Assembly: GCF_008014675.1 (NCBI RefSeq)
Contig: NZ_VOXD01000004.1
Coordinates: forward strand, 62,001-126,000
Length of the DNA: 64,000 nucleotides
From: Neolewinella aurantiaca
GTDB lineage: Bacteria; Bacteroidota; Bacteroidia; Chitinophagales; Saprospiraceae
Direction: 5' to 3'
The notes under the pieces were generated by a model. It had not been told where the DNA came from and did not search any database. It was given only the letters and a program-made list of their open reading frames with translations. Positions 25,548-33,205 of this stretch are shown in pieces (position 1 is the stretch's first letter; each line of letters starts with the position of its first letter). The translations under genes and the position numbers were made by a program.

Positions 25548-26867
25548 ATGTCTAATAACGGTGAGGAAGCCCTCTACGATATCTACCGCAAACACCCGCG
25601 GGTTTGTACGGACAGCCGTAAAGTTTCACCCGGTGATCTGTTCGTTGGTTTGGCGGGGACGCAGGTGCAGGGGAATAAGTATGCGGCAGCAGCCCTCGAA
25701 GCCGGCGCTGCGTTTGCTATTGTCGACGATCCTTCGGTCGTAAAAAAAGGAGACGAACGCTACCTGCTGGTGCCAGATAGTCTGGTTGCGCTGCAGAACC
25801 TCGCTACCGAACATCGGCGGCGGCACCAGATGCCGGTGCTGGCCATTACGGGAAGTAACGGCAAGACAACAACCAAAGAACTTATCAATGCAGTAATGTC
25901 TCGCCGCTACGCGGTCCATGCTACACCGGGCAACTTCAACAATCATCTCGGGTTGCCGCTTACGGTACTTTCCACACCGGAGGATACTGAAATGACGATT
26001 TTGGAGATGGGCGCTAACCACCAGGGCGAGATTGCCGAACTCTGCCGCATCGGCCGCCCTACCCATGGACTGATCACCAACATCGGAGACGCCCACCTGG
26101 AAGGCTTTGGTGGCCGCGAAGGCGTAATTGCCGGAAAAGGAGAGTTGTTTACGTGGCTGGCCTCCAACCGGGGTGTCGCCTTCGTGAACGCAGACGAGCC
26201 TTACCTCATGGATATGGCGGCGGGCTTAGACCGCATCATAAGATATTTCGAGAGTGAAACGCCTTCGAAGGAAGTGCCGGGAATGGAAACTAAAGTTTAC
26301 AGCATCAGCCCCCGGATAGAGGTCGGCTTTCTGGATGAACACGGACAAATACTACGCTGCACCGTAGCGCTGAGCGGAAAACACAACCTGCAGAACGTGA
26401 AATCGGCAATTGCCGTTGGTAAGTACTTCAAAATCCCCTGTGCTGAGATCCAGGCCAGCCTGGAGGCTTTCAGGCCATCCAACTACAGAAGTCAGGAATT
26501 GGAGCACCGTGGCGTGTCTTTTTACTGGGACGCGTACAACGCCAACCCCAGCAGCGTGGAAGCGGCCCTGATGGCCTTTAACCGGGCGTACGAACCCACA
26601 AATGCTGTTGTAGTACTGGGTGAGATGCTCGAACTGGGCGCCTCTGCCCCTGCGGCGCACCGGCGCGCCGCCCTGAGGGCGGGGCAGGCAGCAGGAACGG
26701 TCCTGCTTACCGGAGCGGCGATGAAAGAAGCTGCCGAAGAATTCGAGCTGCGGTGGTTTGAGGACAGTGCCGCCCTGAACGAGTGGTTCTGGAAGCAGGA
26801 CTGGAGCGGGAAAACTGTTTTTGTGAAGGGAAGCCGGGGAAATAAGCTGGAACTGTTGTTGGAGTAA
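25548..26867 (+). CDS. murF: UDP-N-acetylmuramoyl-tripeptide--D-alanyl-D-alanine ligase
   Basis: 439 residues, typical Mur-ligase size. CTDSRKVSPGDLFVGLAG is the N-terminal UDP-binding signature; LAITGSNGKTTTKELI (residues ~99-114) is the ATP loop; TPGNFNNHLGLPLTVL and EMGANHQGEIAEL are MurF-specific, as are GDAHLEGFGG and FYWDAYNANPSSVEAAL near the C-terminus. It adds D-Ala-D-Ala to the peptidoglycan precursor in the cytoplasm. It is not in a division/cell-wall cluster here. One GC-rich repeat copy is embedded near the 5' end (25652-25669, encoding AGTQVQG). A small GGCTTTT/AAAAGCC hairpin follows the stop. Confidence 0.95.
   Translation: MSNNGEEALYDIYRKHPRVCTDSRKVSPGDLFVGLAGTQVQGNKYAAAALEAGAAFAIVDDPSVVKKGDERYLLVPDSLVALQNLATEHRRRHQMPVLAITGSNGKTTTKELINAVMSRRYAVHATPGNFNNHLGLPLTVLSTPEDTEMTILEMGANHQGEIAELCRIGRPTHGLITNIGDAHLEGFGGREGVIAGKGELFTWLASNRGVAFVNADEPYLMDMAAGLDRIIRYFESETPSKEVPGMETKVYSISPRIEVGFLDEHGQILRCTVALSGKHNLQNVKSAIAVGKYFKIPCAEIQASLEAFRPSNYRSQELEHRGVSFYWDAYNANPSSVEAALMAFNRAYEPTNAVVVLGEMLELGASAPAAHRRAALRAGQAAGTVLLTGAAMKEAAEEFELRWFEDSAALNEWFWKQDWSGKTVFVKGSRGNKLELLLE
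25652..25669 (+). repeat. dispersed GC-rich motif inside murF
   Basis: GGCGGGGACGCAGGTGCA, in frame as GTQVQ. Because the residues follow the conserved VGLAG segment, this may be a chance match. Confidence 0.35.
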
Positions 26868-26946
26868 GCGCTGGCTTTTGAAAAAAGCCTTACTTTCGCA
26901 GGCCCTCATAGATTGAGGGAGTCAACCCTTCCTAAAGCCTCCCGTA

Positions 26947-27234
26947 TTGCTACGTTCTGAATTTGAAGCCTCGCTGACTGCTGACCATCCACCGGAAGGC
27001 GTCAGTGTCGAAATTGCTGCCCTCTGGTGGTTGTGTAACCACAACTGGCAAAAAGGACATGACCTCATTGACCGCGCTCCCGGACAGGATGCAGCCTGGG
27101 TTCATGCGCTGATGCACCGGATGGAAGGCGATCAGGCAAATGCCCGTTACTGGTATTCCCGTGCCGGCAGGGAGGTTGGAACAAGTACTATCGGGCAGGA
27201 AGTCGAAGACTTATTGGATTATTTTATGGACTGA
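26947..27234 (+). CDS. small conserved hypothetical protein
   Basis: 95 residues with a TTG start at 26947; there is no ATG in frame. WKxGHDLIDRAPGQDAAWVHALMHRMEGDQANARYWYSRAGR resembles a widespread small family with the pattern HE..(Q/D)....AWVHAYLHR.EGD..NA.YWYRRAG, whose function is not known to me. All-helical, soluble, TPR-like in flavour. A candidate -7 box TACTTTCG (26891-26898) and a hairpin CCCTCA/TGAGGG (26903-26919) lie just upstream. Confidence 0.7.
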   Translation: MLRSEFEASLTADHPPEGVSVEIAALWWLCNHNWQKGHDLIDRAPGQDAAWVHALMHRMEGDQANARYWYSRAGREVGTSTIGQEVEDLLDYFMD

Positions 27235-27487
27235 GACAAAGCTTTATCCGGGAAAGGAACGCGGGCAAACCTGAGGCTGATTCAAGGGAGCCGGGCCGGT
27301 TGAGTACCAGGCCCGCAACCGGTTTCAAAGTTTCCAGATACCAACATGTATACGTGTAAGCGTTAGTTGGGCAGGCCGGTTGCTGTTAATTGGCAAAGTT
27401 GTTATTCTGTGGGCTTTTGATCACTAAGCGGCTTGATTAATTATTACATTGCACCTTTGTAGTTAAGGGCTACATTATAACTGTTAC

Positions 27488-28039
27488 ATGAAAAATTGGT
27501 ATTTTTTTCGGGAAGCCATGAAAAGCTTCCGCACAACCGGGTCAATAACTTCCTCCTCAAAGGCATTGGTTAACAAGCTGGTAGAACCGCTGCCCGCTCA
27601 CCGCCCGCTGGTGATTGTAGAGCTTGGACCGGGAGATGGCTGCGTAACGCGGGCCATTCTGGACAAGGTGCATCCGGAGAGTAAGGTGACTGCTTTTGAA
27701 ATAAATCCCGTCTTCGTGGAAAAGCTGGCAAGCATCAAAGATGAGCGCCTCCGGGTTTTGCCCACCGGTGCAGAACGACTCACGGACTACGTGGAGCCGG
27801 CAACGGTAGATTATGTCGTTTCCAGCTTACCCCTTTCCATGATTCCCAAAGGGGTCAAAGAAACAATTTTAAAGCAGTCTCAACTGGTCTTGCGGCCCGA
27901 CGGAAGATACCTGCAGTTTCAGTATGCCCTGCAGGACTACGGCTTACTCAAAGACTATTTTAACCGGGTATCGGTGAGCTTCACGATGGCAAACCTGCCG
28001 CCGGCTTTCATCTATTCCTGTTCGTTAAGCATAGTTTGA
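27488..28039 (+). CDS. class I SAM-dependent methyltransferase (phospholipid N-methyltransferase-like)
   Basis: 183 residues. The N-terminal FREAMKSFRTTGSITSSSKALVNKLV and IVELGPGDGCVTRAIL (motif I) are typical of the rRNA-dimethylase-like/PmtA group, with KVTAFEINPVFVEKL as motif II and YVVSSLPLSMIP in place of the NPPY-type catalytic motif. PmtA enzymes methylate phosphatidylethanolamine at the membrane; an rRNA or small-molecule substrate cannot be excluded. The upstream gap (27235-27487) holds no gene; a TTGCACCTTTG stretch at 27449 resembles a promoter. Monocistronic. Confidence 0.82.
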   Translation: MKNWYFFREAMKSFRTTGSITSSSKALVNKLVEPLPAHRPLVIVELGPGDGCVTRAILDKVHPESKVTAFEINPVFVEKLASIKDERLRVLPTGAERLTDYVEPATVDYVVSSLPLSMIPKGVKETILKQSQLVLRPDGRYLQFQYALQDYGLLKDYFNRVSVSFTMANLPPAFIYSCSLSIV

Positions 28040-28131
28040 GGTGCCCAAAGTCCCCGTAATCGAGCCCTTTAGACCATACCTGCGTCACAAATAGCCATCT
28101 CGTAGAACCAATTGCCACGCCAGGACTTTTA

Positions 28132-28151
28132 CTTTAAGTTGTAACTTAAAG
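28132..28151. promoter_or_regulatory. perfect inverted repeat upstream of the response regulator (possible operator)
   Basis: CTTTAAGTT-GT-AACTTAAAG, two 9-bp arms with a 2-base spacer, ending 8 bases before the ATG of the regulator gene. Its size and place fit a dimer-binding or autoregulatory site, or an mRNA hairpin occluding the start; the sequence does not decide. Confidence 0.55.
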
Positions 28152-28159
28152 AAAATTGT

Positions 28160-28843
28160 ATGCTACGCGTATTGCTGGTAGAAGACGAGGAGAATATCCG
28201 AGAGACCGTAAAGCTTAACCTCGAGATCGAAGGGTATGAGGTTGTTACGGCTGATGATGGGCGTAAAGCGCTTAAATACAGTCAGGAACAGCACTTCGAT
28301 GTAATGATTGTTGATGTGATGCTGCCCGAAATAGATGGCTTTCAAATCGTCGAACAAGTCCGGCTTACCGACCGGGAAACCCCGATCATATTTTTGACGG
28401 CTAAAGACCAGGCTGCTGACCGTATTCAGGGCCTGAAGAAAGGAGCCGATGACTACCTCACCAAACCCTTTGTCTTCGAAGAACTTCACCTCCGCGTTCG
28501 CAGGCTAATTGAGCGCACCAGCAAGAGCCCCGACGTAAAGCCGGACCTGTTTACCTTTGGGAACAACAAAGTTAACTTCGCCACCTACGAGGCTGAAGGT
28601 AATCAGGGAACTTTCACCCTCACAAAAAAGGAAGCAATGCTGCTCAAACTGCTGACCGACCGCGAAGGTGAAGTAGTAAGCCGTCAGCAAATCCTTCAAT
28701 CAGTATGGGGATACGATGTATACCCCAGTACGCGAACCATCGATAACTTCATTCTTTCTTTCCGTAAGTACTTTGAAGAAGAACCTAAGACTCCGGTGCA
28801 CTTTCTCAGCGTGCGGGGCGTTGGGTATAAGTTCGTAGAATAG
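28160..28843 (+). CDS. OmpR/PhoB-family response regulator
   Basis: 227 residues. The receiver domain has the acidic pocket (VEDEEN), the phospho-acceptor Asp52 in MIVDVMLPEIDG, Thr80 in FLTAKD and Lys102 in DYLTKPF. The C-terminal winged helix contains LTKKEAMLLKLLTDREGEVVSR, VWGYDVYPSTRTIDNFILSFRKYFE and SVRGVGYKFVE. It is a phosphorylation-dependent transcription factor. No sensor kinase is adjacent, so the partner lies elsewhere. The inverted repeat just upstream suggests autoregulation (inference). Confidence 0.95.
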   Translation: MLRVLLVEDEENIRETVKLNLEIEGYEVVTADDGRKALKYSQEQHFDVMIVDVMLPEIDGFQIVEQVRLTDRETPIIFLTAKDQAADRIQGLKKGADDYLTKPFVFEELHLRVRRLIERTSKSPDVKPDLFTFGNNKVNFATYEAEGNQGTFTLTKKEAMLLKLLTDREGEVVSRQQILQSVWGYDVYPSTRTIDNFILSFRKYFEEEPKTPVHFLSVRGVGYKFVE

Positions 28844-28875
28844 AATACCTACCTTCGCGATTCTAGAAAGCCCCA

Positions 28876-30969
28876 ATGAACAATATCACTTTTGAATACC
28901 CCGCCTGGTTTCTCATCATCTGCGCCCTTGCTGGCCTTGGCGTAGCACTTTTGCTGTATTTCAGAGAGCGAACCTTTAGTGAGCAGCCCAAAAGCTTGGT
29001 TTGGGGCATGGGGTTTCTGCGGTGGCTCGGTTACAGCCTGCTGGCAGCCTTGCTTCTGTCTCCGTTACTGCGTTATCTCCAGACCGACCGTCAGGAACCG
29101 GTCGTTGTCCTGGCTCAGGACGTAAGCGAGTCGGTTGCGATGGAAATGGACACCACCGCCTATGCTGCCCAATGGGCAGCCCTGCGGGAGGATCTCTCGG
29201 CTAAGTACCAGGTCGTCGATTACACCTTCGGGGCCTCGGTTAAGCCGGGCGGAAACCTGACGTTCACCGACAAACGGACCAACCTGGATGCAGTCCTTAC
29301 CGAGATAAGTGACGTTTACGGTGCTCAAAACCTCGGGGCAGTCGTTTTGGCTACCGATGGTATTTACAACGAAGGCACCAACCCCGCCTACCGCAACTTT
29401 CAGATTAAGGCGCCGGTTTACACCGTTGGCCTCGGCGATACCACCCAAAGGAGAGACCTGCTCATCCGGCGTGTGTTCCACAACAAGATCGCCTACCTGG
29501 ACGATCGTTTCTCGATCCAGATCGATGTCAGCGCTCGTAATGCTGCTGCAACTAGTACTACTCTTACCGTAAGCAGGGTAGGGGACAGCGGCAGCAAGGC
29601 CCTCCATACCGAGAGTATCAACATCGACCGCAACGATTTCTTCACCACGCGGGAAGTTGTTCTCGACGCAGATAAGCCCGGTGTGCAGCGCTACCGCATC
29701 AGCCTCAGCGGCATTGGTGACGAAGTGAGCACAGCCAATAACCGCCGGGATATCTTTGTTGATGTACTGGATGCCCGTCAGAAAATATTGCTGCTCGCCG
29801 CAGCTCCTCATCCTGATCTTACGGCAATGCGTCAGGCACTCGCTGCGGGGAAAAACAATGAGGTCGAGGTGGCTTATATTAAAAAATTTACGGGAAACCC
29901 CGCCGACTACGACCTGGTAGTGCTCCATCAGTTGCCAGCTACCCGGAACCCGGCAAATACGGTGTTAGATCGGCTGAAAGCTGGCAAAACCCCCACACTT
30001 TATATTCTCGGAGAAACCTCACCGTCCCGTCAGGTGATGGCCGCTCAGGATTTGTTGAAGTACACCGGCAGAGCAGGAACAAAAGGCAACGACGTGAGTA
30101 CCCGGCTCGTGCCAGGTTTCAACCTTTTCACCCTGAGCGATGATTTGAAGCAGGCCCTGCCTAAATTTCCTCCTCTTACTGCTCCCTTCGGAGAGTTTAC
30201 TGCCGGGCCGGGCGCTACAACGGTGCTTAAGCAGCGTATCGGCCGGGTGGATACGGAGTTTCCATTGATTGTGGTAGGCGAAAGCCGTGGTGTCCGGACA
30301 GGCGTAATTGCGGGAAGTGGATTGTGGCAATGGCGACTGTTCGATTACCTCGAGTACAACAGCCACGAGCACTTCGATGAACTGTTGAGCCAACTGACCC
30401 AATACCTTACGGTGCAGGAAGACAAGCGGCGTTTCCGGGTCAGCCTCCCCGAGAACCTCTTCGATGAAAACGAACCGGTTCAGCTCGACGCGGAACTGTA
30501 CAACAGCAACTACGAACTGGTAAACGATGCCGAGGCAACCGTTACCATCACCGGCCCTGAGGGCCGGGAATACCCTTTCGCTTTTACCCGCACCAGCAAT
30601 GCCTACAGCCTCAACGCCGGTTCGTTGCCGGTCGGTAATTACCGTTTCCGGGCCACTGCTGATACGGGAAGTGAGAAACTGAATTTCGATGGGCGCTTTA
30701 GTGTTCAGGCGGTTGAGGTAGAGCGTTACGCCCTCGAGGCGGATCATGGTCTGCTCCGCAGGCTGAGCGACCGTTTTGGCGGAGAGCTGCTCTTTCCTGC
30801 AGATTTGCCCGGTTTACCCGACCGGTTAGAGACCGGAGGAACCGTAAAACCAGTTCTGTTTGAAACCGTGAATACCAAATCGGTCGTACACCTCAAGTGG
30901 ATCTTCTTCCTCCTTTTGGCGCTGTTTGGTGCAGAATGGTTTATGCGCAGGTATTTTGGGGGTTACTAG
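28876..30969 (+). CDS. membrane-anchored vWA-like protein
   Basis: 697 residues. Two N-terminal membrane helices (WFLIICALAGLGVALLLYF, LRWLGYSLLAALLLSPLL), a large extracytoplasmic part and a C-terminal helix (WIFFLLLALFGAEWFMRR). The segment VVLAQDVSESV followed by GAVVLATDGIYNEGTNP resembles a von Willebrand A fold, with DxSxS altered to DVSES. Later domains are Ig-like beta-sandwiches. The architecture matches Bacteroidota proteins related to BatA-type/DUF glutamine-amidotransferase-like membrane proteins, of unknown function. It begins 32 bases after the response regulator, preceded by TACCTTCG, so it may have its own promoter. Confidence 0.75.
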   Translation: MNNITFEYPAWFLIICALAGLGVALLLYFRERTFSEQPKSLVWGMGFLRWLGYSLLAALLLSPLLRYLQTDRQEPVVVLAQDVSESVAMEMDTTAYAAQWAALREDLSAKYQVVDYTFGASVKPGGNLTFTDKRTNLDAVLTEISDVYGAQNLGAVVLATDGIYNEGTNPAYRNFQIKAPVYTVGLGDTTQRRDLLIRRVFHNKIAYLDDRFSIQIDVSARNAAATSTTLTVSRVGDSGSKALHTESINIDRNDFFTTREVVLDADKPGVQRYRISLSGIGDEVSTANNRRDIFVDVLDARQKILLLAAAPHPDLTAMRQALAAGKNNEVEVAYIKKFTGNPADYDLVVLHQLPATRNPANTVLDRLKAGKTPTLYILGETSPSRQVMAAQDLLKYTGRAGTKGNDVSTRLVPGFNLFTLSDDLKQALPKFPPLTAPFGEFTAGPGATTVLKQRIGRVDTEFPLIVVGESRGVRTGVIAGSGLWQWRLFDYLEYNSHEHFDELLSQLTQYLTVQEDKRRFRVSLPENLFDENEPVQLDAELYNSNYELVNDAEATVTITGPEGREYPFAFTRTSNAYSLNAGSLPVGNYRFRATADTGSEKLNFDGRFSVQAVEVERYALEADHGLLRRLSDRFGGELLFPADLPGLPDRLETGGTVKPVLFETVNTKSVVHLKWIFFLLLALFGAEWFMRRYFGGY

Positions 30970-31084
30970 AGCTTTCGGGGTGACAGCCTTTTGAGTTAAG
31001 AGTTGCGGTACGGATGTTTCAAGCCACGACTTTACTTTTTACCGGTATCTGTTAGAAGGTAAGGAATTTCCCCACCATGTTATC

Positions 31085-31092
31085 TATCTTTG
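31085..31092 (+). promoter_or_regulatory. -7 promoter box heading the polysaccharide locus
   Basis: TATCTTTG, an exact TAnnTTTG match, 52 bases upstream of the antiterminator start codon. Confidence 0.5.
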
Positions 31093-31144
31093 CGGCCAAT
31101 TGACTGCACTGCAGTAACGAAGTAAATCCTCTGTCTTCTATCCT

Positions 31145-31792
31145 ATGGCCATTCGAATTTCGAGCCTGAACCATTCATTACGACCTCTCAAAAACGCTCC
31201 GGCCGACGATATGCACGTTACCGAACGGCGCTGGTTTGCGGTTCGGACAGCGGCGAAGCACGAAAAACTGGCAGTAAAGGAAATTCGTGCACTTGGGATC
31301 GAGTGCTACATTCCCCTGCGGGAGAAAACGTACAACTACAGTTCGAAAAAGGTAATCAGAGAATTGCCTTTGATGAGCGGCTACGTTTTTGTCAAAATTC
31401 GTCGTGAGGAAGAGAATGTCGTACGTTTTGCGAACTATGTATCCCGGTTCGTAACTATTGGCGATGTCCGTAAAAGGGTCACGGAGGAAGAAATGGACCT
31501 GCTGCGCAGAATCAGTACCGACCGCAAACTTGACTGGGATACTGTTGAAGAAGCTTTCGATTTCATGGAGGGTACTCCTGTGGAAATAATCAAAGGTCCT
31601 CTGGCGGGTGTGCGTGGTGTCTACATCAATAAAAAGAATAAAAAGACTTTCGTAATTGCCTTGGGCAGTCTGAATACCTGCTTGTCTACCTGTGAGATAG
31701 ACCCCCGCTATTTGGTGGTTCTTAACGGAGCAAAACCAGTAAGCGATAAGGATTCGACACTTGGGCAAGAAGGGAAATCACCACTTTGGTAA
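31145..31792 (+). CDS. UpxY-family (NusG-like) transcription antiterminator
   Basis: 215 residues; the first 22 are non-conserved, so an internal ATG at 31211 (MHVTERRWFAVRT) is an alternative start. WFAVRTAAKHEKLAVKEIRALGIECYIPL is the NGN domain of NusG/RfaH relatives, LMSGYVFVKIR its second part, and FDFMEGTPVEIIKGPLAGVRGVYI the KOW motif. In Bacteroides, UpxY proteins head capsule loci and allow RNA polymerase to read through the long operon. Here the gene is likewise the first of a polysaccharide cluster more than 30 kb long, on the same strand as all following genes. Its own promoter box is at 31085. Confidence 0.9.
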   Translation: MAIRISSLNHSLRPLKNAPADDMHVTERRWFAVRTAAKHEKLAVKEIRALGIECYIPLREKTYNYSSKKVIRELPLMSGYVFVKIRREEENVVRFANYVSRFVTIGDVRKRVTEEEMDLLRRISTDRKLDWDTVEEAFDFMEGTPVEIIKGPLAGVRGVYINKKNKKTFVIALGSLNTCLSTCEIDPRYLVVLNGAKPVSDKDSTLGQEGKSPLW

Positions 31793-31844
31793 AGAGTTGG
31801 ATGCAAGGCCGGAAAAGCTTGCCGTTACCCTCGGCTTGGGCTAA

Positions 31845-31874
31845 GCGTCTCCGACGCATGGACGCCGAAGGCGT
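31845..31874 (+). promoter_or_regulatory. two small hairpins in the leader after the antiterminator gene
   Basis: GCGTC-TCC-GACGC (31845-31857) and ACGCC-GAA-GGCGT (31862-31874), two adjacent 5-bp stems with 3-base loops in the 157-base gap before the first sugar gene. Possibly a pause or loading signal for the antiterminator; no experimental analogue is recognised. Confidence 0.3.
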
Positions 31875-31949
31875 GTCCTGTCGAATGCTGTTTTTGTTTA
31901 TTTAACGGCTAGTCCTGACAATCGTCCCTAAACTAAACTAACTCATTAG

Positions 31950-32963
31950 ATGATTCTTGTAACCGGCTCAGCGGGTTTTATTGGTCACGCCCTCGTTAAT
32001 GTGCTCGCCGCAGCGGGAGAAGAGGTCGTAGGCATTGATAACCTCAACGACTACTACGATCCCAGGCTGAAATGGGCGAGGTTAGCCGAGGCAGGCATCG
32101 ACCAGGCTGCCGTTGAAGCCGACGGAGAAGCAATCAGTAAGCGCTTTCCAAACTACCGCTTTCGCCGCCTGGCGCTGGAGGATAAGGCAGGGATGGAGAA
32201 GCTGTTCAATGATTTTAGCTTTACGAGGGTATGCAACCTCGCCGCTCAGGCCGGGGTACGCTACAGCCTCACCAACCCGCAAGCCTACGTAGAGAGTAAC
32301 GTTACCGGCTTTGTCAACATTTTAGAAAATTGCAAGGCAAATAAGATCGACCACTTGGTCTACGCCAGCAGTAGCAGTGTGTACGGCCTCAACGATAAAG
32401 TGCCTTTTGCCGAAACAGACCCGGTAGAACAGCCCGCCAGCCTCTACGCAGCCACCAAGCGCAGCAACGAATTGATGGCGCATACCTATAGCCATCTTTA
32501 TAATTTGCCAACGACAGGTTTGCGCTTTTTTACCGTTTACGGACCCTGGGGACGGCCAGATATGGCGTATAGCCTGTTCAGCGACGCAATCCTTTCCGGC
32601 CGGCCGATTAAAGTGTTCAATCACGGTAAAATGTCACGCGATTTTACCTACGTCGATGACATCGTGGAGGGCGTCCGTAGAGTATTGCTGAATCCGAGAC
32701 CTGCGCAAACGGGTGTCCCGAACCGCATCTATAACATCGGTAACGGCAAACCGGTAAGTTTGCTCGGTTTCATCGAAACGATGGAAAAGCACCTGGAGAT
32801 AGTTGCCGAGAAAGAATATTTAGGAATGCAGCCGGGCGACGTTGAGAAAACTTTTGCCGATACTACAGCGCTGGAGCAAGACTATAATTACCGGGCCGCA
32901 ACTGACCTGGACAAAGGAATAGGCGCGTTTGTGGATTGGTACCGCAGCTACTACAAAGTATAA
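31950..32963 (+). CDS. UDP-glucuronate 4-epimerase-like NAD-dependent epimerase
   Basis: 337 residues. An extended SDR: TGSAGFIG nucleotide loop at residues 5-12, DNLNDYYDPRLKWARL (the GAE-specific insert), YASSSSVYGLN and catalytic Tyr166-Lys170 in LYAATKRSNELM. RFFTVYGPWGRPDMAY is characteristic of UDP-glucuronate epimerases (CapI/LpsL). It would supply UDP-galacturonate for the polymer. The stop codon abuts an inverted-repeat element that starts on its last base. Confidence 0.92.
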   Translation: MILVTGSAGFIGHALVNVLAAAGEEVVGIDNLNDYYDPRLKWARLAEAGIDQAAVEADGEAISKRFPNYRFRRLALEDKAGMEKLFNDFSFTRVCNLAAQAGVRYSLTNPQAYVESNVTGFVNILENCKANKIDHLVYASSSSVYGLNDKVPFAETDPVEQPASLYAATKRSNELMAHTYSHLYNLPTTGLRFFTVYGPWGRPDMAYSLFSDAILSGRPIKVFNHGKMSRDFTYVDDIVEGVRRVLLNPRPAQTGVPNRIYNIGNGKPVSLLGFIETMEKHLEIVAEKEYLGMQPGDVEKTFADTTALEQDYNYRAATDLDKGIGAFVDWYRSYYKV

Positions 32964-33123
32964 GAGCTTGTTCGGGTTTAACACTTCGGCTTGCTTGCGC
33001 CAAATTCAATGCTGCACTTCTTCGCTCAAAACCTCCATAGTTATGGCTATGCAAGTTTCTCGTTCAACGTTCAGCATCAAATTTGTCAGCAATCAGCCAG
33101 AAGGTAGAACCTGAACAAGCTCT
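32963..33123. mobile_element. 161-bp MITE-like element
   Basis: Terminal inverted repeats of about 19 bp with 16 matches: AGAGCTTGTTCGGGTTTAA on the left against AGAGCTTGTTCAGGTTCTA read from the right; the outer 11 bp are perfect. The interior is also roughly palindromic (CAAATTCAATGCTG / CAGCATCAAATTTG, and CATAG/CTATG), so the whole can fold into a long hairpin. No coding capacity. No clear target duplication. Confidence 0.75.
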
Positions 33124-33164
33124 AAGTTTTTTGCAAAGAATTTTGCCGAAGCTCCTTTAAAACA

Positions 33165-33183
33165 GGGCGCAGGCGCAGGTGCA
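33165..33183 (+). repeat. dispersed GC-rich motif before a glycosyltransferase gene
   Basis: GGGCGCAGGCGCAGGTGCA, ending 23 bases upstream of the ATG at 33206. An inverted copy lies at 34681, on the far side of the gene. Confidence 0.65.
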
Positions 33184-33205
33184 AAATGAGGTTTTTAAAA
33201 CAGCA

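Noticed and set aside
27341-27360. ACATGTATACGTGT palindrome as an operator
   Set aside because: Imperfect and not placed close to a start; similar ones occur by chance in AT-rich gaps.
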